Both the position numbers and the translations under genes were made by a program. Below the pieces are notes generated by a model. The model made no database searches. It was not told where the DNA came from and was given only the letters and a program-made list of their open reading frames with translations. Shown one piece after another: positions 36,943-46,692 of a stretch of 64,000 bases of DNA (positions are counted from its first letter, which is position 1; each line of letters starts with the position of its first letter). Source of the stretch: Lysobacter gummosus (lineage in GTDB: Bacteria; Pseudomonadota; Gammaproteobacteria; Xanthomonadales; Xanthomonadaceae); contig NZ_CP011131.1 of NCBI RefSeq assembly GCF_001442805.1, forward strand, positions 1,860,001 to 1,924,000, in the 5' to 3' direction.

Positions 36943-37689
36943 ATGAGCACCCCCCCGCTTTCGGGCGAAATCGCCCTGGTGACCGGCGCCAGCCGCGGAA
37001 TCGGCGCAGCCATCGCCGACGAACTGGCCGCGCAAGGCGCGACCGTGATCGGCACCGCGACCAGCGAGGCCGGCGCTCAGGCCATCGCCGCGCGCCTGGC
37101 CGCGCACGGCGGCCACGGACGCGTCGTCGATGTGGCGCAAGCCGCCTCGATCGAGGCGCTGATCGACGGCGTCACGAAGGACATCGGCGCGATCTCGATC
37201 CTGGTCAACAACGCCGGCATCACCCGCGACAACTTGCTGATGCGGATGAAGGACGACGACTGGCAGGCCATCCTCGACACCAACCTGAGCAGCGTCTACC
37301 GCACCAGCAAGGCGGTGATGCGCACGATGATGAAGGCGCGCAAGGGCCGCATCATCAATATCGCCTCGGTGGTCGGCGTGACCGGCAATGCCGGCCAGGC
37401 CAACTACGCCGCGGCCAAGGCCGGCGTTATCGCCTTCAGCAAATCGATGGCGCGCGAGATCGGCAGCCGTGGCGTCACGGTCAATGTCGTGGCGCCCGGT
37501 TTCATCGACACCGACATGACCCGCGAGCTGCCCGAGGACGCGAAGAAGGCCATGCTCGACCAGATCGCGCTGGGCCGCTTCGGCGAACCGGCCGACATCG
37601 CCCGGGCGGTGGCGTTCCTGGCCAGCCCCGGGGCGGCCTACATCACCGGCGAAACACTCCACGTCAACGGCGGCATGTACATGCCCTGA
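36943..37689 (+). CDS. fabG: 3-oxoacyl-ACP reductase
   Basis: Reduces 3-oxoacyl-ACP in fatty acid elongation, 248 residues. Cofactor motif GASRGIG (TGASRGIGAAIADE) and catalytic ASVVG...NYAAAK are present, plus FIDTDMTRELPE. The AGGT-like site is poor but the ATG aligns with the family. Followed by acpP at 130 bp. Confidence 0.96.
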   Translation: MSTPPLSGEIALVTGASRGIGAAIADELAAQGATVIGTATSEAGAQAIAARLAAHGGHGRVVDVAQAASIEALIDGVTKDIGAISILVNNAGITRDNLLMRMKDDDWQAILDTNLSSVYRTSKAVMRTMMKARKGRIINIASVVGVTGNAGQANYAAAKAGVIAFSKSMAREIGSRGVTVNVVAPGFIDTDMTRELPEDAKKAMLDQIALGRFGEPADIARAVAFLASPGAAYITGETLHVNGGMYMP

Positions 37690-37819
37690 CGCCTTGGCGT
37701 AGGCTGGTAAGCGATTGAACCCTAAGGGGTTTCCAACAGGCCGGGGGCCGGCCTCGCGAAACCTCTCGATTCCATTAGACTATTCCATCGAAAAACCCCT
37801 CACGGGAGGAGCAACATCC

Positions 37820-38059
37820 ATGAGCAGCATCGAAGAACGCGTCAAGAAGATCGTGGTCGAACAACTCGGCGTCAAGGAAGAAGAAGTCACCAACAACGCT
37901 TCGTTCGTCGACGACCTCGGCGCAGATTCGCTCGACACCGTCGAGCTGGTGATGGCACTCGAAGAAGAGTTCGAGTGCGAGATTCCGGATGAAGAAGCCG
38001 AGAAGATCACCTCGGTGCAGCAGGCGATCGATTACGTCAAGGCGCACGTCAAGTCGTAA
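37820..38059 (+). CDS. acpP: Acyl carrier protein
   Basis: Carries acyl chains on a phosphopantetheine attached to S37 in GADSLD. 79 residues, highly acidic (for example [14 protein letters not shown]). A strong GGAGGA ribosome site precedes the ATG. Confidence 0.98.
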   Translation: MSSIEERVKKIVVEQLGVKEEEVTNNASFVDDLGADSLDTVELVMALEEEFECEIPDEEAEKITSVQQAIDYVKAHVKS

Positions 38060-38154
38060 GGCGCCTGAGCGAAGGCCACACGTGCCTGAAACGCGTGTGG
38101 TCCTCGCGCGGCAACCGTTGCGCATGCATCGTGACCGATCTATGAGCAACAACT

Positions 38155-38182
38155 CGGGGCCGCATTGCGGCCCCGTGCTTTT
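38155..38182 (+). terminator. Terminator after acpP
   Basis: Stem CGGGGCCGC (38155-38163) with GCGGCCCCG (38167-38175), ATT loop, followed by TGCTTTT. It may attenuate transcription before fabF. Confidence 0.85.
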
Positions 38183-38241
38183 ACGGCCGGTCAGTACGCC
38201 GGCGTAGCGTACGCAGACGGATTCAACAGAGGTAACGCTGC

Positions 38242-39495
38242 ATGTCCAACCGTTCCTTCAATCGCCGCGTGGTCGTCACCGGCCTCGGCCTGATCTCCCC
38301 GCTGGGCAACGATGTCGCCAGCAGCTGGGATGGCATCGTCAACGGCCGCTCGGGCATCGGCCCGATCACTCATTTCGATCCGGCGCTGTTCACCACCCGC
38401 ATCGCCGGCGAAGTACGCGACTTCGACATCACCCGCTTCGGGGTGAGCACGAAGGACGCGAAGAAGATGGAAGAGTTCATCCATTACGGCGTCGCCGCAT
38501 CGCTGATGGCGCTGCAGGATGCCGGCATCGTCGTCGACGATTCCAACGCCGAGCGCATCGGCGCGCTGATCGGCTCGGGCATCGGCGGCCTGCTCGGCAT
38601 CGAAGAGCAGACCATCAAGTACCACGAAGGCGGCCCGCGCAAGATTTCGCCGTTCTACGTGCCCAGCACCATCATCAACATGCTGCCCGGCCAGGTTTCG
38701 CTGCTGACCGGCATCAAGGGGCCGAATTTCTCCGCCGTCTCGGCCTGCGCCACGTCCAACCATTCCATCGGCATGGCGATGCGCATGATCCAGTACGGCG
38801 ATGCCGACGTCATGGTCGCCGGCGGCGCCGAGCGCGGCTCCTCGCCGACCTCGGTCGGCGGCTTCTGCTCGATGAAGGCGATGTCCACGCGCAACGACGA
38901 TCCTACCCGCGCCTCGCGGCCGTGGGACAAGGAGCGCGACGGCTTCGTGCTCGGCGACGGCGCCGGCATCCTGGTGCTGGAAGAGTACGAGCGCGCCAAG
39001 GCGCGCGGCGCGCGCATCTATTGCGAGCTGGCCGGTTTCGGCGCCACCTCCGACGCGTTCCACATGACCGCGCCCAGCGAGAACGGCGAAGGCCCGGCGC
39101 GCTGCATGGTCGCCGCGCTCAAGGACGCCGGCATCAATGCCGACGAAGTGGGTTACCTCAACGCGCACGGCACCTCCACGCCGCTCGGCGATCTGGCCGA
39201 AACGCTGGCGATCAAGCGCGCGCTGGGCGACCACGCCTACAAGACCATGGTCAGCTCGACCAAGTCGATGACCGGCCACTTGCTTGGCGCGGCCGGCGGC
39301 GCCGAGGCGATCTTCTCGGTGTTGGCCCTGCATCACAACATCATCCCGCCGACCATCAACCTGGACGAAGCGGGCGAGGGCTGCGACCTGGATTACGTGC
39401 CCAACACCGCGCGCGACGCCAAGGTCGATATCACCGTGTCCAACGGCTTCGGCTTCGGCGGCACCAACGGCACGCTGGTGTTCAAGCGGATCTGA
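38242..39495 (+). CDS. fabF: 3-oxoacyl-ACP synthase II
   Basis: Condensing enzyme for fatty acid elongation, 417 residues. The active Cys is C169 in SACATSNHSIG; the later HGTSTPLGD and SSTKSMTGHLLGAA His sites complete the Cys-His-His triad. Confidence 0.97.
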   Translation: MSNRSFNRRVVVTGLGLISPLGNDVASSWDGIVNGRSGIGPITHFDPALFTTRIAGEVRDFDITRFGVSTKDAKKMEEFIHYGVAASLMALQDAGIVVDDSNAERIGALIGSGIGGLLGIEEQTIKYHEGGPRKISPFYVPSTIINMLPGQVSLLTGIKGPNFSAVSACATSNHSIGMAMRMIQYGDADVMVAGGAERGSSPTSVGGFCSMKAMSTRNDDPTRASRPWDKERDGFVLGDGAGILVLEEYERAKARGARIYCELAGFGATSDAFHMTAPSENGEGPARCMVAALKDAGINADEVGYLNAHGTSTPLGDLAETLAIKRALGDHAYKTMVSSTKSMTGHLLGAAGGAEAIFSVLALHHNIIPPTINLDEAGEGCDLDYVPNTARDAKVDITVSNGFGFGGTNGTLVFKRI

Positions 39496-39514
39496 CCGCG
39501 AGCGCGCAAGACCG

Positions 39515-39555
39515 GGCCCGCGCCGACTTCGGTCCGCGCGGGCCTTGTCGTTTTT
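39515..39555 (+). terminator. Terminator after fabF
   Basis: Stem GGCCCGCGC (39515-39523) with GCGCGGGCC (39536-39544), followed by TTGTCGTTTTT. Only 20 bp past fabF. Confidence 0.85.
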
Positions 39556-39621
39556 AGCGGCCGCGGGTTTCTCGCGCAACGCGTTTCTACAACCCGCGCG
39601 GCAACGCGTAGGATGCCCGCC

Positions 39622-40455
39622 ATGACGACCGCCGCCATGAACCAAGCCCGGGTTTTCCGCGGCGATCAGCGCATCGACGCGCTGTCGCCGTTCGACCGCG
39701 GCCACGCCTACGGCGACGGCCTGTTCGAAACCCTGCGCGCGCATCGCGGCCAGCTGCCGTGGTGGGACGCGCATTGGGCGCGGCTGTCGCGCGGCGCCCA
39801 GCGCCTGCGCCTGGCGCTGCCCGATCAGGACTGCGTGCGCGAGCAGGCCGCGGCGATGCTCGACGGCGCCGATGCGGTGCTCAAGCTGATCCTCAGCCGC
39901 GGCGAAGGCGGGCGCGGCTACGCGCCGCCGGCGCAGGCGCGGCCGATCTGGGTCCTGTCGCGCCACCCGCTGCCGCCGGCGCCGCCGGCCTCGGGGCTGA
40001 CCCTGCGCTGGTGCGATCTGCGCCTGTCCGAGCAGCCGGCCCTGGCCGGCCTGAAGCACTGCAATCGGCTCGAACAGGTGCTGGCGCGCGCGGAATGGGA
40101 CGATCCGGCGATCGACGAAGGCCTGCTGCGCGATCGGGCCGGCGAGGTGGTCTGCGCGACTGCGGCCAATGTGTTCGCGTTGATCGACGGGCAGTGGCGC
40201 ACGCCGCCGCTGGATCGCTGCGGCGTCGCCGGCGTTTGCCGCGAATTCCTGCTCGAGATCGCCCAGGCCCGCGTCGAGCGCCTGAACCCGGAGGATCTGC
40301 AACGCGCCGAGGCGATTTTCCTGTGCAACGCCGTGCGCGGTATCCTGCCCGTGGCGCGGCTCGGCGAGCGGCAATGGGCGCCGCATCCGGCCCTGGCCGG
40401 GCTGCGGCACCGGCTCGGCGCGGCCCATCCCGCCTTCGTCCCGGTCGCAGACTGA
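39622..40455 (+). CDS. pabC: Aminodeoxychorismate lyase
   Basis: Converts 4-amino-4-deoxychorismate to p-aminobenzoate and pyruvate in folate synthesis; PLP-dependent. The PLP lysine is K145 in GLKHCNRLEQV. The ATG at 39622 has an AGG site 9 bp upstream, while the ATG at 39613 overlaps it. About 277 residues. Encoded next to mltG and tmk as in E. coli. Confidence 0.92.
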   Translation: MTTAAMNQARVFRGDQRIDALSPFDRGHAYGDGLFETLRAHRGQLPWWDAHWARLSRGAQRLRLALPDQDCVREQAAAMLDGADAVLKLILSRGEGGRGYAPPAQARPIWVLSRHPLPPAPPASGLTLRWCDLRLSEQPALAGLKHCNRLEQVLARAEWDDPAIDEGLLRDRAGEVVCATAANVFALIDGQWRTPPLDRCGVAGVCREFLLEIAQARVERLNPEDLQRAEAIFLCNAVRGILPVARLGERQWAPHPALAGLRHRLGAAHPAFVPVAD

Positions 40456-40519
40456 GCCGCCGCCCGCGCGGACGGCGGTCCGCGCCGGCGCGGCGGGTCC
40501 GGATCGTTTAGGAGGTTTC

Positions 40520-41698
40520 GTGGCAGCAAAGGAAAAAGGCCGCAAGCGTGGCTGCGGTTGTCTGATCGTGATCGTGTTGTTGCTGGCGGCGCTGGCCGCG
40601 GCCGGTCTGTGGCTGTGGCAGCGCTACGAAAGCTTCGCCAACGCACCGATGAGCGGATTGCAGAGCGGGCAGACCCTGCTGGTCGAACGCGGCGACTCGC
40701 TGCCGGTGGTGGTGCGCAAGCTGCGCGCGCTCGGCGTGAACCAGGGCGAAGGCGATCAGGCCGAGCAACTGCAATGGCGCGCGCTGGCCAAGCAGCTCGG
40801 CGCGGCCGGGCGCCTGCAGGTCGGCGAGTATTCGTTGGAACCGGGCACCAGCCCGCGCGCGCTGCTGATCGCGATGCGCGACGGCCGGGTCATCAGCCAT
40901 CGTTTCACCATCGTCGAAGGCTGGAACATGCGCGATCTGCGCGCCGCGCTGGCGCGCGCCACGCCGCTCAAGCAGCGCGTCGGGCAGCTCGACGATTCGG
41001 CGCTGATGAAGGAAATCGGCCGCGCCGGCCAGCATCCGGAAGGCCGCTTCCTGCCAGAGACTTACCAGTACACCGGCGGCGACAGCGACGTGGACGTGCT
41101 CAAGCGCGCCGCCGACTCGATGGACAAGGCGGTCGCCGCGGCGTGGAAGGCGCGCGACAAGGACAGCGTGCTCAAGAGCCCGGCCGAGCTGCTGATCATG
41201 GCGTCGATCGTCGAGAAGGAAACCGGCATTCCCGCCGAGCGTTCGCAGATCGCCGGTCTGTTCGAGCGCCGGCTCAAGCTGGGCATGAAGCTGGAGACCG
41301 ATCCGACCGTGATCTACGGCATCGGCCCGAGCTACGACGGCAACATTCGCAAGCGCGATCTGCAGACCGACACGCCGTACAACACCTACACCCGCGTCGG
41401 CCTGCCGCCGACGCCGATCGCGATGCCGGGCCTGGCCGCGCTCAAGGCGACCGCCAACCCGGCGCCGGGCGATGCGCTGTTCTTCGTCGCCTCCGGCGAC
41501 GGCAGCGGCCGCAGCCTGTTCGCCGCGACCTACGCCCAGCATCAGGCCAATGTGCGGCTGTATCTGCAGCGCTACCGGCAGAACCAGACTCGCGGCCAAC
41601 CGGAAGAGGGCAAGGCGGTGCTGGAAGAGGCGGCCGAAGCGTCGCCTGCTTCTGCGCAACCCGCATCCACCCAGCCCGTGCCGGGAGCGGCGCGATGA
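40520..41698 (+). CDS. mltG: Endolytic murein transglycosylase MltG/YceG
   Basis: Inner-membrane enzyme that cleaves nascent glycan strands. One TM segment near the N terminus (CLIVIVLLLAALAAAGLWLW), then a LysM-like subdomain and the catalytic YceG region with IASIVEKETG (E is the catalytic acid) and ETDPTVIYG. 392 residues. GTG start at 40520 with AGGAGG ribosome site; its stop overlaps tmk. Confidence 0.95.
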   Translation: MAAKEKGRKRGCGCLIVIVLLLAALAAAGLWLWQRYESFANAPMSGLQSGQTLLVERGDSLPVVVRKLRALGVNQGEGDQAEQLQWRALAKQLGAAGRLQVGEYSLEPGTSPRALLIAMRDGRVISHRFTIVEGWNMRDLRAALARATPLKQRVGQLDDSALMKEIGRAGQHPEGRFLPETYQYTGGDSDVDVLKRAADSMDKAVAAAWKARDKDSVLKSPAELLIMASIVEKETGIPAERSQIAGLFERRLKLGMKLETDPTVIYGIGPSYDGNIRKRDLQTDTPYNTYTRVGLPPTPIAMPGLAALKATANPAPGDALFFVASGDGSGRSLFAATYAQHQANVRLYLQRYRQNQTRGQPEEGKAVLEEAAEASPASAQPASTQPVPGAAR

Positions 41699-42342
41699 CC
41701 TTGTCCACGCCGCCGCGGCTGATCACCCTGGAAGGCGGCGAAGGCGCCGGCAAATCGACCGTGCTGGCCGCCCTGCGCGGCGCGCTCGAAGCGGCCGGCA
41801 TCGAAGCGGTCTACACCCGCGAGCCCGGCGGCACGCCGCTGGCCGAGCAGATCCGCGGCCTGATGCTCGACACCCATCACGAACCGGCCGTCGCCGAAAC
41901 CGAACTGCTGCTGGCCTTCGCCGCGCGCGCCCAGCACGTGCGCGCGACGATCCTGCCGGCGCTGCAGCGCGGCGCCTGGGTGGTCAGCGATCGCTTCACC
42001 GACGCCAGCTACGCCTATCAGGGCGCCGGCCGCGGCCTGGACCTGGATTTCATCGCCGACCTGGAGCGGCGCGTGGTCGGCATCCGGCCCGCGCTGACCT
42101 TGCTGCTGGATGTGCCGGTGGAAGTCGGCCTGCAGCGCATGCGCGGTCGCGGCGCCGCCGATCGCATCGAAGGCGAGCGCAACGACTTCTTCGAACGCGT
42201 GCGCCAGGGTTATCGCGATCGCGCCGCGGCCGAGCCGCAGCGTTTCGAAGTGATCGACGCGAGCCAGCCGGCCGACGCGGTCGCAGCGCAAGCCGTCGCG
42301 CGTCTGCGCGCGCTGCTTGCGGCCACGGAGGCTGCGCGATGA
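41695..42342 (+). CDS. tmk: Thymidylate kinase
   Basis: Phosphorylates dTMP to dTDP. P-loop EGGEGAGKST (K20) and DRFTDASYAYQGAGRG lid/substrate region, 215 residues. ATGA overlap with mltG and ATGA overlap with holB. Confidence 0.97.
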   Translation: MTLSTPPRLITLEGGEGAGKSTVLAALRGALEAAGIEAVYTREPGGTPLAEQIRGLMLDTHHEPAVAETELLLAFAARAQHVRATILPALQRGAWVVSDRFTDASYAYQGAGRGLDLDFIADLERRVVGIRPALTLLLDVPVEVGLQRMRGRGAADRIEGERNDFFERVRQGYRDRAAAEPQRFEVIDASQPADAVAAQAVARLRALLAATEAAR

Positions 42343-43313
42343 GCGCCGTGTTCGCGCCCTGGCAGCAACGTATCTACGATCAGGCCAAGGCCTCCATCGG
42401 CGCCGGCCGCCTGGGCCACGGCCTGCTGTTCTGCGGCCCGGCGCAGTTGGGCAAGCGCGCGGTCGCCGAGCGTCTGGCTCACGGCCTGCTGTGCCGCGAG
42501 CGCAGCGCCCAGGGCGATCCCTGCGGCCGCTGCCGCAGCTGCCTGCTGCTGGCGGCCGGAACCCATCCGGACTATCAACTGGTCAGCTTCGTTCCGAACA
42601 AGGAAGGCACGCGGCTGCGCACCGAGATCGTGATCGAGCAGATCCGCAATCTGTCCGAGCGCCTGGCGCTGACGCCGCAATACGGCGGCGCCCAGATCGC
42701 GATCATCGATCCGGCCGATTCGATCAATACCGCCGCCTGCAACGCCTTGCTCAAGACCCTGGAAGAGCCGGTGCCGGGTCGTTATCTGTGGCTGGTGAGC
42801 TCGCACCCGGCGCGCCTGCCGGCGACGATCCGCAGCCGCTGCCAGCGCCTGGAATTCCGTCTGCCGCAGCCGGAGGAGGCGCTGGCGTGGCTGCAAGCGC
42901 AGGGCCATGGCGACGCCGCCACCCGCGAAGCCTTCGACGCCGCGCGCGGACATCCGGGCCTGGCGCACGAATGGTTGAGCGGCGACGGGCTCAAGCTGCG
43001 CCGCGAAGTCGCCGCCGATCTGAGCAAGCTAGCGCGCGGCGAGACCTCGGCGCCGGAAGTCGCGCAGCGCTGGACCGGCGACGAGCACGCGGCCCTGCGT
43101 CTGCGACACGCGTCGGACATCGCGCTCGCCGAGGCCGCTTCCGGCTTGACCGACCCGGCGCGCGCGCGCAGTCTTGCGACTTGGTTCGATCGCGCCAACC
43201 GAACCCGCGACCTGTTGCGAACCACGGTGCGCGCGGATCTGGCGGTAGTGGAATTGTTGATGGCCTGGCGCGCGGACGAAAGCCGCCGCGCCGGGTCAGG
43301 GAGCAGGGCATGA
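42339..43313 (+). CDS. holB: DNA polymerase III delta' subunit
   Basis: Clamp-loader subunit, 324 residues. The N-terminal ATPase-like domain has the altered P-loop GPAQLGKRA, the zinc Cys motif (CRERSAQGDPCGRCRSC) and NALLKTLEEP. As in other delta' subunits the P-loop is degenerate and non-hydrolytic. Coupled to tmk and pilZ by overlaps. Confidence 0.95.
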   Translation: MSAVFAPWQQRIYDQAKASIGAGRLGHGLLFCGPAQLGKRAVAERLAHGLLCRERSAQGDPCGRCRSCLLLAAGTHPDYQLVSFVPNKEGTRLRTEIVIEQIRNLSERLALTPQYGGAQIAIIDPADSINTAACNALLKTLEEPVPGRYLWLVSSHPARLPATIRSRCQRLEFRLPQPEEALAWLQAQGHGDAATREAFDAARGHPGLAHEWLSGDGLKLRREVAADLSKLARGETSAPEVAQRWTGDEHAALRLRHASDIALAEAASGLTDPARARSLATWFDRANRTRDLLRTTVRADLAVVELLMAWRADESRRAGSGSRA

Positions 43314-43669
43314 ATGCAACGGCGGGCGCAGCGCGGCAGGGTATTTTGTCGCTGACGATCAAGGACAAGGCGGCGCTGTACAGCGCGTACATGCCGTTCC
43401 TGAAATACGGCGGCATTTTCATCGCCACTCCCAAGCGTTATTTCCTCGGCGACGAGGTCTTCCTGCTGTTGACGTTGCCTGAGTCCACCGAGCGTTTGCC
43501 GGTCGCGGGCAAGGTCGTATGGGTGACGCCGACCGGGGCGCAGGGGCATCGCGCGGCGGGTATCGGCGTGCAGTTCGCCGAGACGGCCGAGGGCGACGCG
43601 GTCAAGGGGAAGATCGAGGCATTGCTGGCGGGAACGTTGGGAGCGGAGCGGCCTACGCACACGATGTAG
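43310..43669 (+). CDS. pilZ: PilZ-domain type IV pilus protein
   Basis: A 119-residue PilZ protein needed for type IV pilus assembly in related bacteria. It has the PilZ beta-barrel (KYGGIFIATPK, EVFLLLTLP, GKVVWVTP, GIGVQFAE) but lacks the RxxxR motif of c-di-GMP binders, as do canonical pilus PilZ proteins. The ATG overlaps the holB stop. Confidence 0.93.
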   Translation: MNATAGAARQGILSLTIKDKAALYSAYMPFLKYGGIFIATPKRYFLGDEVFLLLTLPESTERLPVAGKVVWVTPTGAQGHRAAGIGVQFAETAEGDAVKGKIEALLAGTLGAERPTHTM

Positions 43670-43708
43670 TTGAGCGTTTGGTCTCTGGATCAGCCGCTAT
43701 TTTTGAAA

Positions 43709-43735
43709 AAAAAGCCGCGCATTGCGCGGCTTTTT
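43709..43735. terminator. Bidirectional terminator between pilZ and fadJ
   Basis: Perfect 12-bp stem, AAAAAGCCGCGC (43709-43720) and GCGCGGCTTTTT (43724-43735), ATT loop, with A and T runs on both sides. Confidence 0.95.
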
Positions 43736-43758
43736 CGTTTGCATGAATCCAGCGACGC

Positions 43759-45828
43759 TTACTTGCGCAAAGCCGGCGAATCCCACCCTTGCCGAGGCGC
43801 GAACCGATCCCCATACCGCGCCTGCAATTGCTTCAGCCGGGTCAGCACATTGTCCACCCCGGTCTCGCGCACATACTGGATCGGACCGCCGCGGAACGGA
43901 GCGAAACCGGTGCCGAAGATCACGCCGGCATCGAGCAGATCGCCGTCGCTGACCACACCATCGTGCAAGCACGCCACCGCCTCGTTGATCAACGGCAGGA
44001 TCAGACGGTCTTCGAGATCGTTCGGCGCCTTGTAGTCCTTCGGCAGCTCCGGCTTCTGCGCGCGGCCGTTTTCCCACTTGTACAAGCCCTGACCATCCTT
44101 CTTGCCGCGCTTGTTCGGCTCGACGTTGGCCAAGGCGGCCGGGACGCTCAGGCCGAGGAACGGCGCGAGTTCGGCGCCGACGCCGGCGGCGACGTCCAGG
44201 CCGACGGTGTCGATCAGTTCGATCGGACCCATCGGCATGCCGAACTTGACCGCGGCCTTGTCGATCGCAGGGCCCGGAATGCCCTCGGCGAAAGCGGTGC
44301 CGGCTTCGAGCATGTACGGGAACAGCACGCGGTTGACCAGGAAGCCCGGCGTGCCGGCGACCGGCACCGGCAGCTTGTCGATCGCTTTGCAGAACGCGGC
44401 CAGGCGCTGCTCGGTCTCCGGCGCCATCGCGTCGTGACGGATGATTTCCACCAGCGGCATCAACGCCACCGGATTGAAGTAGTGCAGGCCGCCGAACTGG
44501 GCCGGGCGCTGGATGTGTTCGCGCAATTCGTCGAGCGGAATCGACGAGGTGTTGGTGGTCAACAACGCGTCGGGCTTCAGGCGCGGCTCGACCTGCGCGT
44601 ACAGATCGCGCTTGGCCTCGGGCTTTTCGATGATCGCTTCGATGACCAGATCGGCGATGTCGGCGCCGTCGCCGCCCAGATCGCCCTTCAGCCGCGCCGC
44701 CACCGCCGGGCGCTTGGCCTCGTCCTTGACCTTCTTGGCGAACAGTTCCTGCGCGCGCTCCAGCGCGGCGTCGATGAAGCGCTGCTCGCGATCGCTCAGG
44801 GTGACTTCGAAACCCTTGTAGGCCGACCATGCGGCGATGTCGCCGCCCATCACGCCGGCGCCGACCACATGCACGTTCTTGATCCGGTGATCCTTGCCGC
44901 CCTGGCCCTTGAGGCGCTCTTGAAGGAAGAACACGCGAATGAGATTGCGCGCGGTCGGCGTGCCCGACAGCTTCACCACCGACTTGCGCTCGGCCGCGAG
45001 CTTGGCCTGGATGCCGCCGCCGGTGCGCTCCCAGGTCGAGATCAGCGCGTACGGCGCGGGGTAGTGATCCTTTTTGGCCTTACGCGCGACCTGCTTGACC
45101 AGCATCGGCGCGAGGATCTTGCGCGCGATCCAGGTGTTGGTCGCCCAACCCATGAAGCGCTGCTTGAACGGACGTTCCTCACCGCGCAACGCCAACGCGG
45201 CGGCGGTATCGACCAGCACGGCCGGCTCGGCGGTCTTGTCGACCAGGCCGATCGCGCGCGCGGCCGAAGCCGACAGGGCGCGGCCGGTCAGCATCATGTC
45301 GAACGCGGCCGGCGCGCCGACCAGACGCGGCAGGCGCACGCTGCCGCCCCAGCCGGGGTAGATGCCCAGCTTCACTTCCGGCAGGCCGATGCGGGTGGAC
45401 GGATCGGTGCTGGCGACGCGGTAACGGCAGGCCAGCGAGATCTCGGTGCCGCCGCCCATGCAGAAGCCGTGGATGGCCGCGACCGTGGGGCAGGGCAGCT
45501 CGGCCAGGCGCTGGAATACTTGTTGGCCGCGACGGATCGCGTCGCCGACCGTGCCCTTCTCGTCGAAGGCCTGGAATTCCTTGATGTCGGCGCCGGCGAT
45601 GAAGCCGCTGGCCTTGGCCGAGCGCAGCACCAGGCCCTTGGGCGGGTCCAGCGCCAGGCGCTCGAGCAGGCCGTCGAGTTCGATCAGCACTTCCTGTGCG
45701 AAGGTGTTGACCGGCGATCCTTCGCGGTCGAAGGACAGCACCAATACGCCGTCCTCGCGCAATTCGGTGTGCCAGTGCCGGGCGCGTAAGCCGTCAAACG
45801 CGGGGAGGCCGTCGAGGGCTGCAGTCAT
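43759..45828 (-). CDS. fadJ: Fatty acid oxidation multifunctional enzyme (FadJ-like)
   Basis: A 689-residue bifunctional enzyme. The N-terminal enoyl-CoA hydratase part shows SGFIAGADIKEF and GFCMGGGTE (glutamates of the oxyanion site); the C-terminal 3-hydroxyacyl-CoA dehydrogenase part has the NAD motif VVGAGVMGGDIA (about residue 318), LTTNTSSIPL, FGGLHYFNPV, and PGFLVNRVLFPYMLEA. No thiolase gene (fadA/fadI) is visible beside it. ATG start at 45828. A FadB-type assignment is also possible. Confidence 0.92.
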   Translation of the reverse strand: MTAALDGLPAFDGLRARHWHTELREDGVLVLSFDREGSPVNTFAQEVLIELDGLLERLALDPPKGLVLRSAKASGFIAGADIKEFQAFDEKGTVGDAIRRGQQVFQRLAELPCPTVAAIHGFCMGGGTEISLACRYRVASTDPSTRIGLPEVKLGIYPGWGGSVRLPRLVGAPAAFDMMLTGRALSASAARAIGLVDKTAEPAVLVDTAAALALRGEERPFKQRFMGWATNTWIARKILAPMLVKQVARKAKKDHYPAPYALISTWERTGGGIQAKLAAERKSVVKLSGTPTARNLIRVFFLQERLKGQGGKDHRIKNVHVVGAGVMGGDIAAWSAYKGFEVTLSDREQRFIDAALERAQELFAKKVKDEAKRPAVAARLKGDLGGDGADIADLVIEAIIEKPEAKRDLYAQVEPRLKPDALLTTNTSSIPLDELREHIQRPAQFGGLHYFNPVALMPLVEIIRHDAMAPETEQRLAAFCKAIDKLPVPVAGTPGFLVNRVLFPYMLEAGTAFAEGIPGPAIDKAAVKFGMPMGPIELIDTVGLDVAAGVGAELAPFLGLSVPAALANVEPNKRGKKDGQGLYKWENGRAQKPELPKDYKAPNDLEDRLILPLINEAVACLHDGVVSDGDLLDAGVIFGTGFAPFRGGPIQYVRETGVDNVLTRLKQLQARYGDRFAPRQGWDSPALRK

Positions 45829-46002
45829 GCCGCACCATCCGTTCAGGTATGGAATAGACCGCTATCATCCCGATCTTGTTTCGCTGCCGTCAAATCGGCC
45901 GCCGCCGGAGCCGGTTTGGGGCCCGTCCGGCCGGTCCGCCGCGGCATGTGGGACACTTGGCGGTTGCGAGCGGTCGCCGGTGGCCCCATTAATCCTGCGA
46001 TT

Positions 46003-46030
46003 GAACTTTTTCCCCGACAGGGTTGTCCCA
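46003..46030 (+). promoter_or_regulatory. Possible sigma-E promoter of rpoE
   Basis: GAACTT at 46003-46008, 17 bp, then TCCCA at 46026-46030, resembling the GAACTT -35 of sigma-E-type promoters; the -10 is weak. It lies 42 bp before the rpoE start and would allow self-regulation. Confidence 0.4.
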
Positions 46031-46071
46031 TTGTTCGGCCATGGCCGAGCTGACAGGAGTGCCGGCGCGGT

Positions 46072-46692
46072 ATGGCCGATAACGAGTTGTTGGACCAGGA
46101 GCTGGTCAGGCGTGTCCAGCGCGGCGACAGCACGGCCTTCGATGCCTTGGTACGCAAGTACCAGCATCGGATCACCGCGCTGATCGGGCGCTACATCCCC
46201 GACTGGAGCGAATGCCAGGACGTGGCCCAGGAAACCTTCATCCGCGCTTACCGCGCGATGGCGAATTTCCGCGGCGACGCCCAGTTCTATACGTGGTTGC
46301 ACCGGATCGCCGTGAATACCGCAAAAAACTATCTGGTAGCGCAGAACCGCCGCCCGCCGACCGACGACATCGACGCCGGCGATGCCGAGCAGTTCGAGAC
46401 CGGCATGCGCCTGCGCGATACCGATACGCCCGAACATGAGCTGCTGCGGCAGGAAATCGAACGCACCGTGATGCGCGTGGTCGAATCCCTGCCGGAGGAG
46501 TTGAGGTCCGCGATCACCCTGCGCGAGGTGGACGGTCTGAGCTACGAAGAAATCGCGCAGAAGATGGCCTGCCCGATCGGCACCGTGCGTTCGCGGATCT
46601 TCCGCGCCCGCGAGGCGATCGATACGGAACTTCGGCCCCTCTTGGACAATCAAGACCCAGGTACCCAACGCAGCCGGGAGCGCGCTCACTGA
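46072..46692 (+). CDS. rpoE: RNA polymerase sigma-E factor
   Basis: Group 4 (ECF) sigma factor, 206 residues. Region 2 has DAFDALVRKYQHRITALI-like and DVAQETFIRAYRAMANFRGDAQFYTWLHRIAVNTAKNYL; region 4 has LPEELRSAITLREVDGLSYEEIAQKM and the GTVRSRIFRARE recognition helix. Immediately followed by the overlapping anti-sigma gene. No rseB follows. Confidence 0.96.
   Translation: MADNELLDQELVRRVQRGDSTAFDALVRKYQHRITALIGRYIPDWSECQDVAQETFIRAYRAMANFRGDAQFYTWLHRIAVNTAKNYLVAQNRRPPTDDIDAGDAEQFETGMRLRDTDTPEHELLRQEIERTVMRVVESLPEELRSAITLREVDGLSYEEIAQKMACPIGTVRSRIFRAREAIDTELRPLLDNQDPGTQRSRERAH

Noticed and set aside
38076..38100. Weak hairpin CCACACG...CGTGTGG after acpP
   Set aside because: Only 7 bp with a large loop and no T run; the terminator at 38155 is better.
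43789..45789. Long plus-strand frame opposite fadJ
   Set aside because: Shadow of fadJ, composition biased, no motif.
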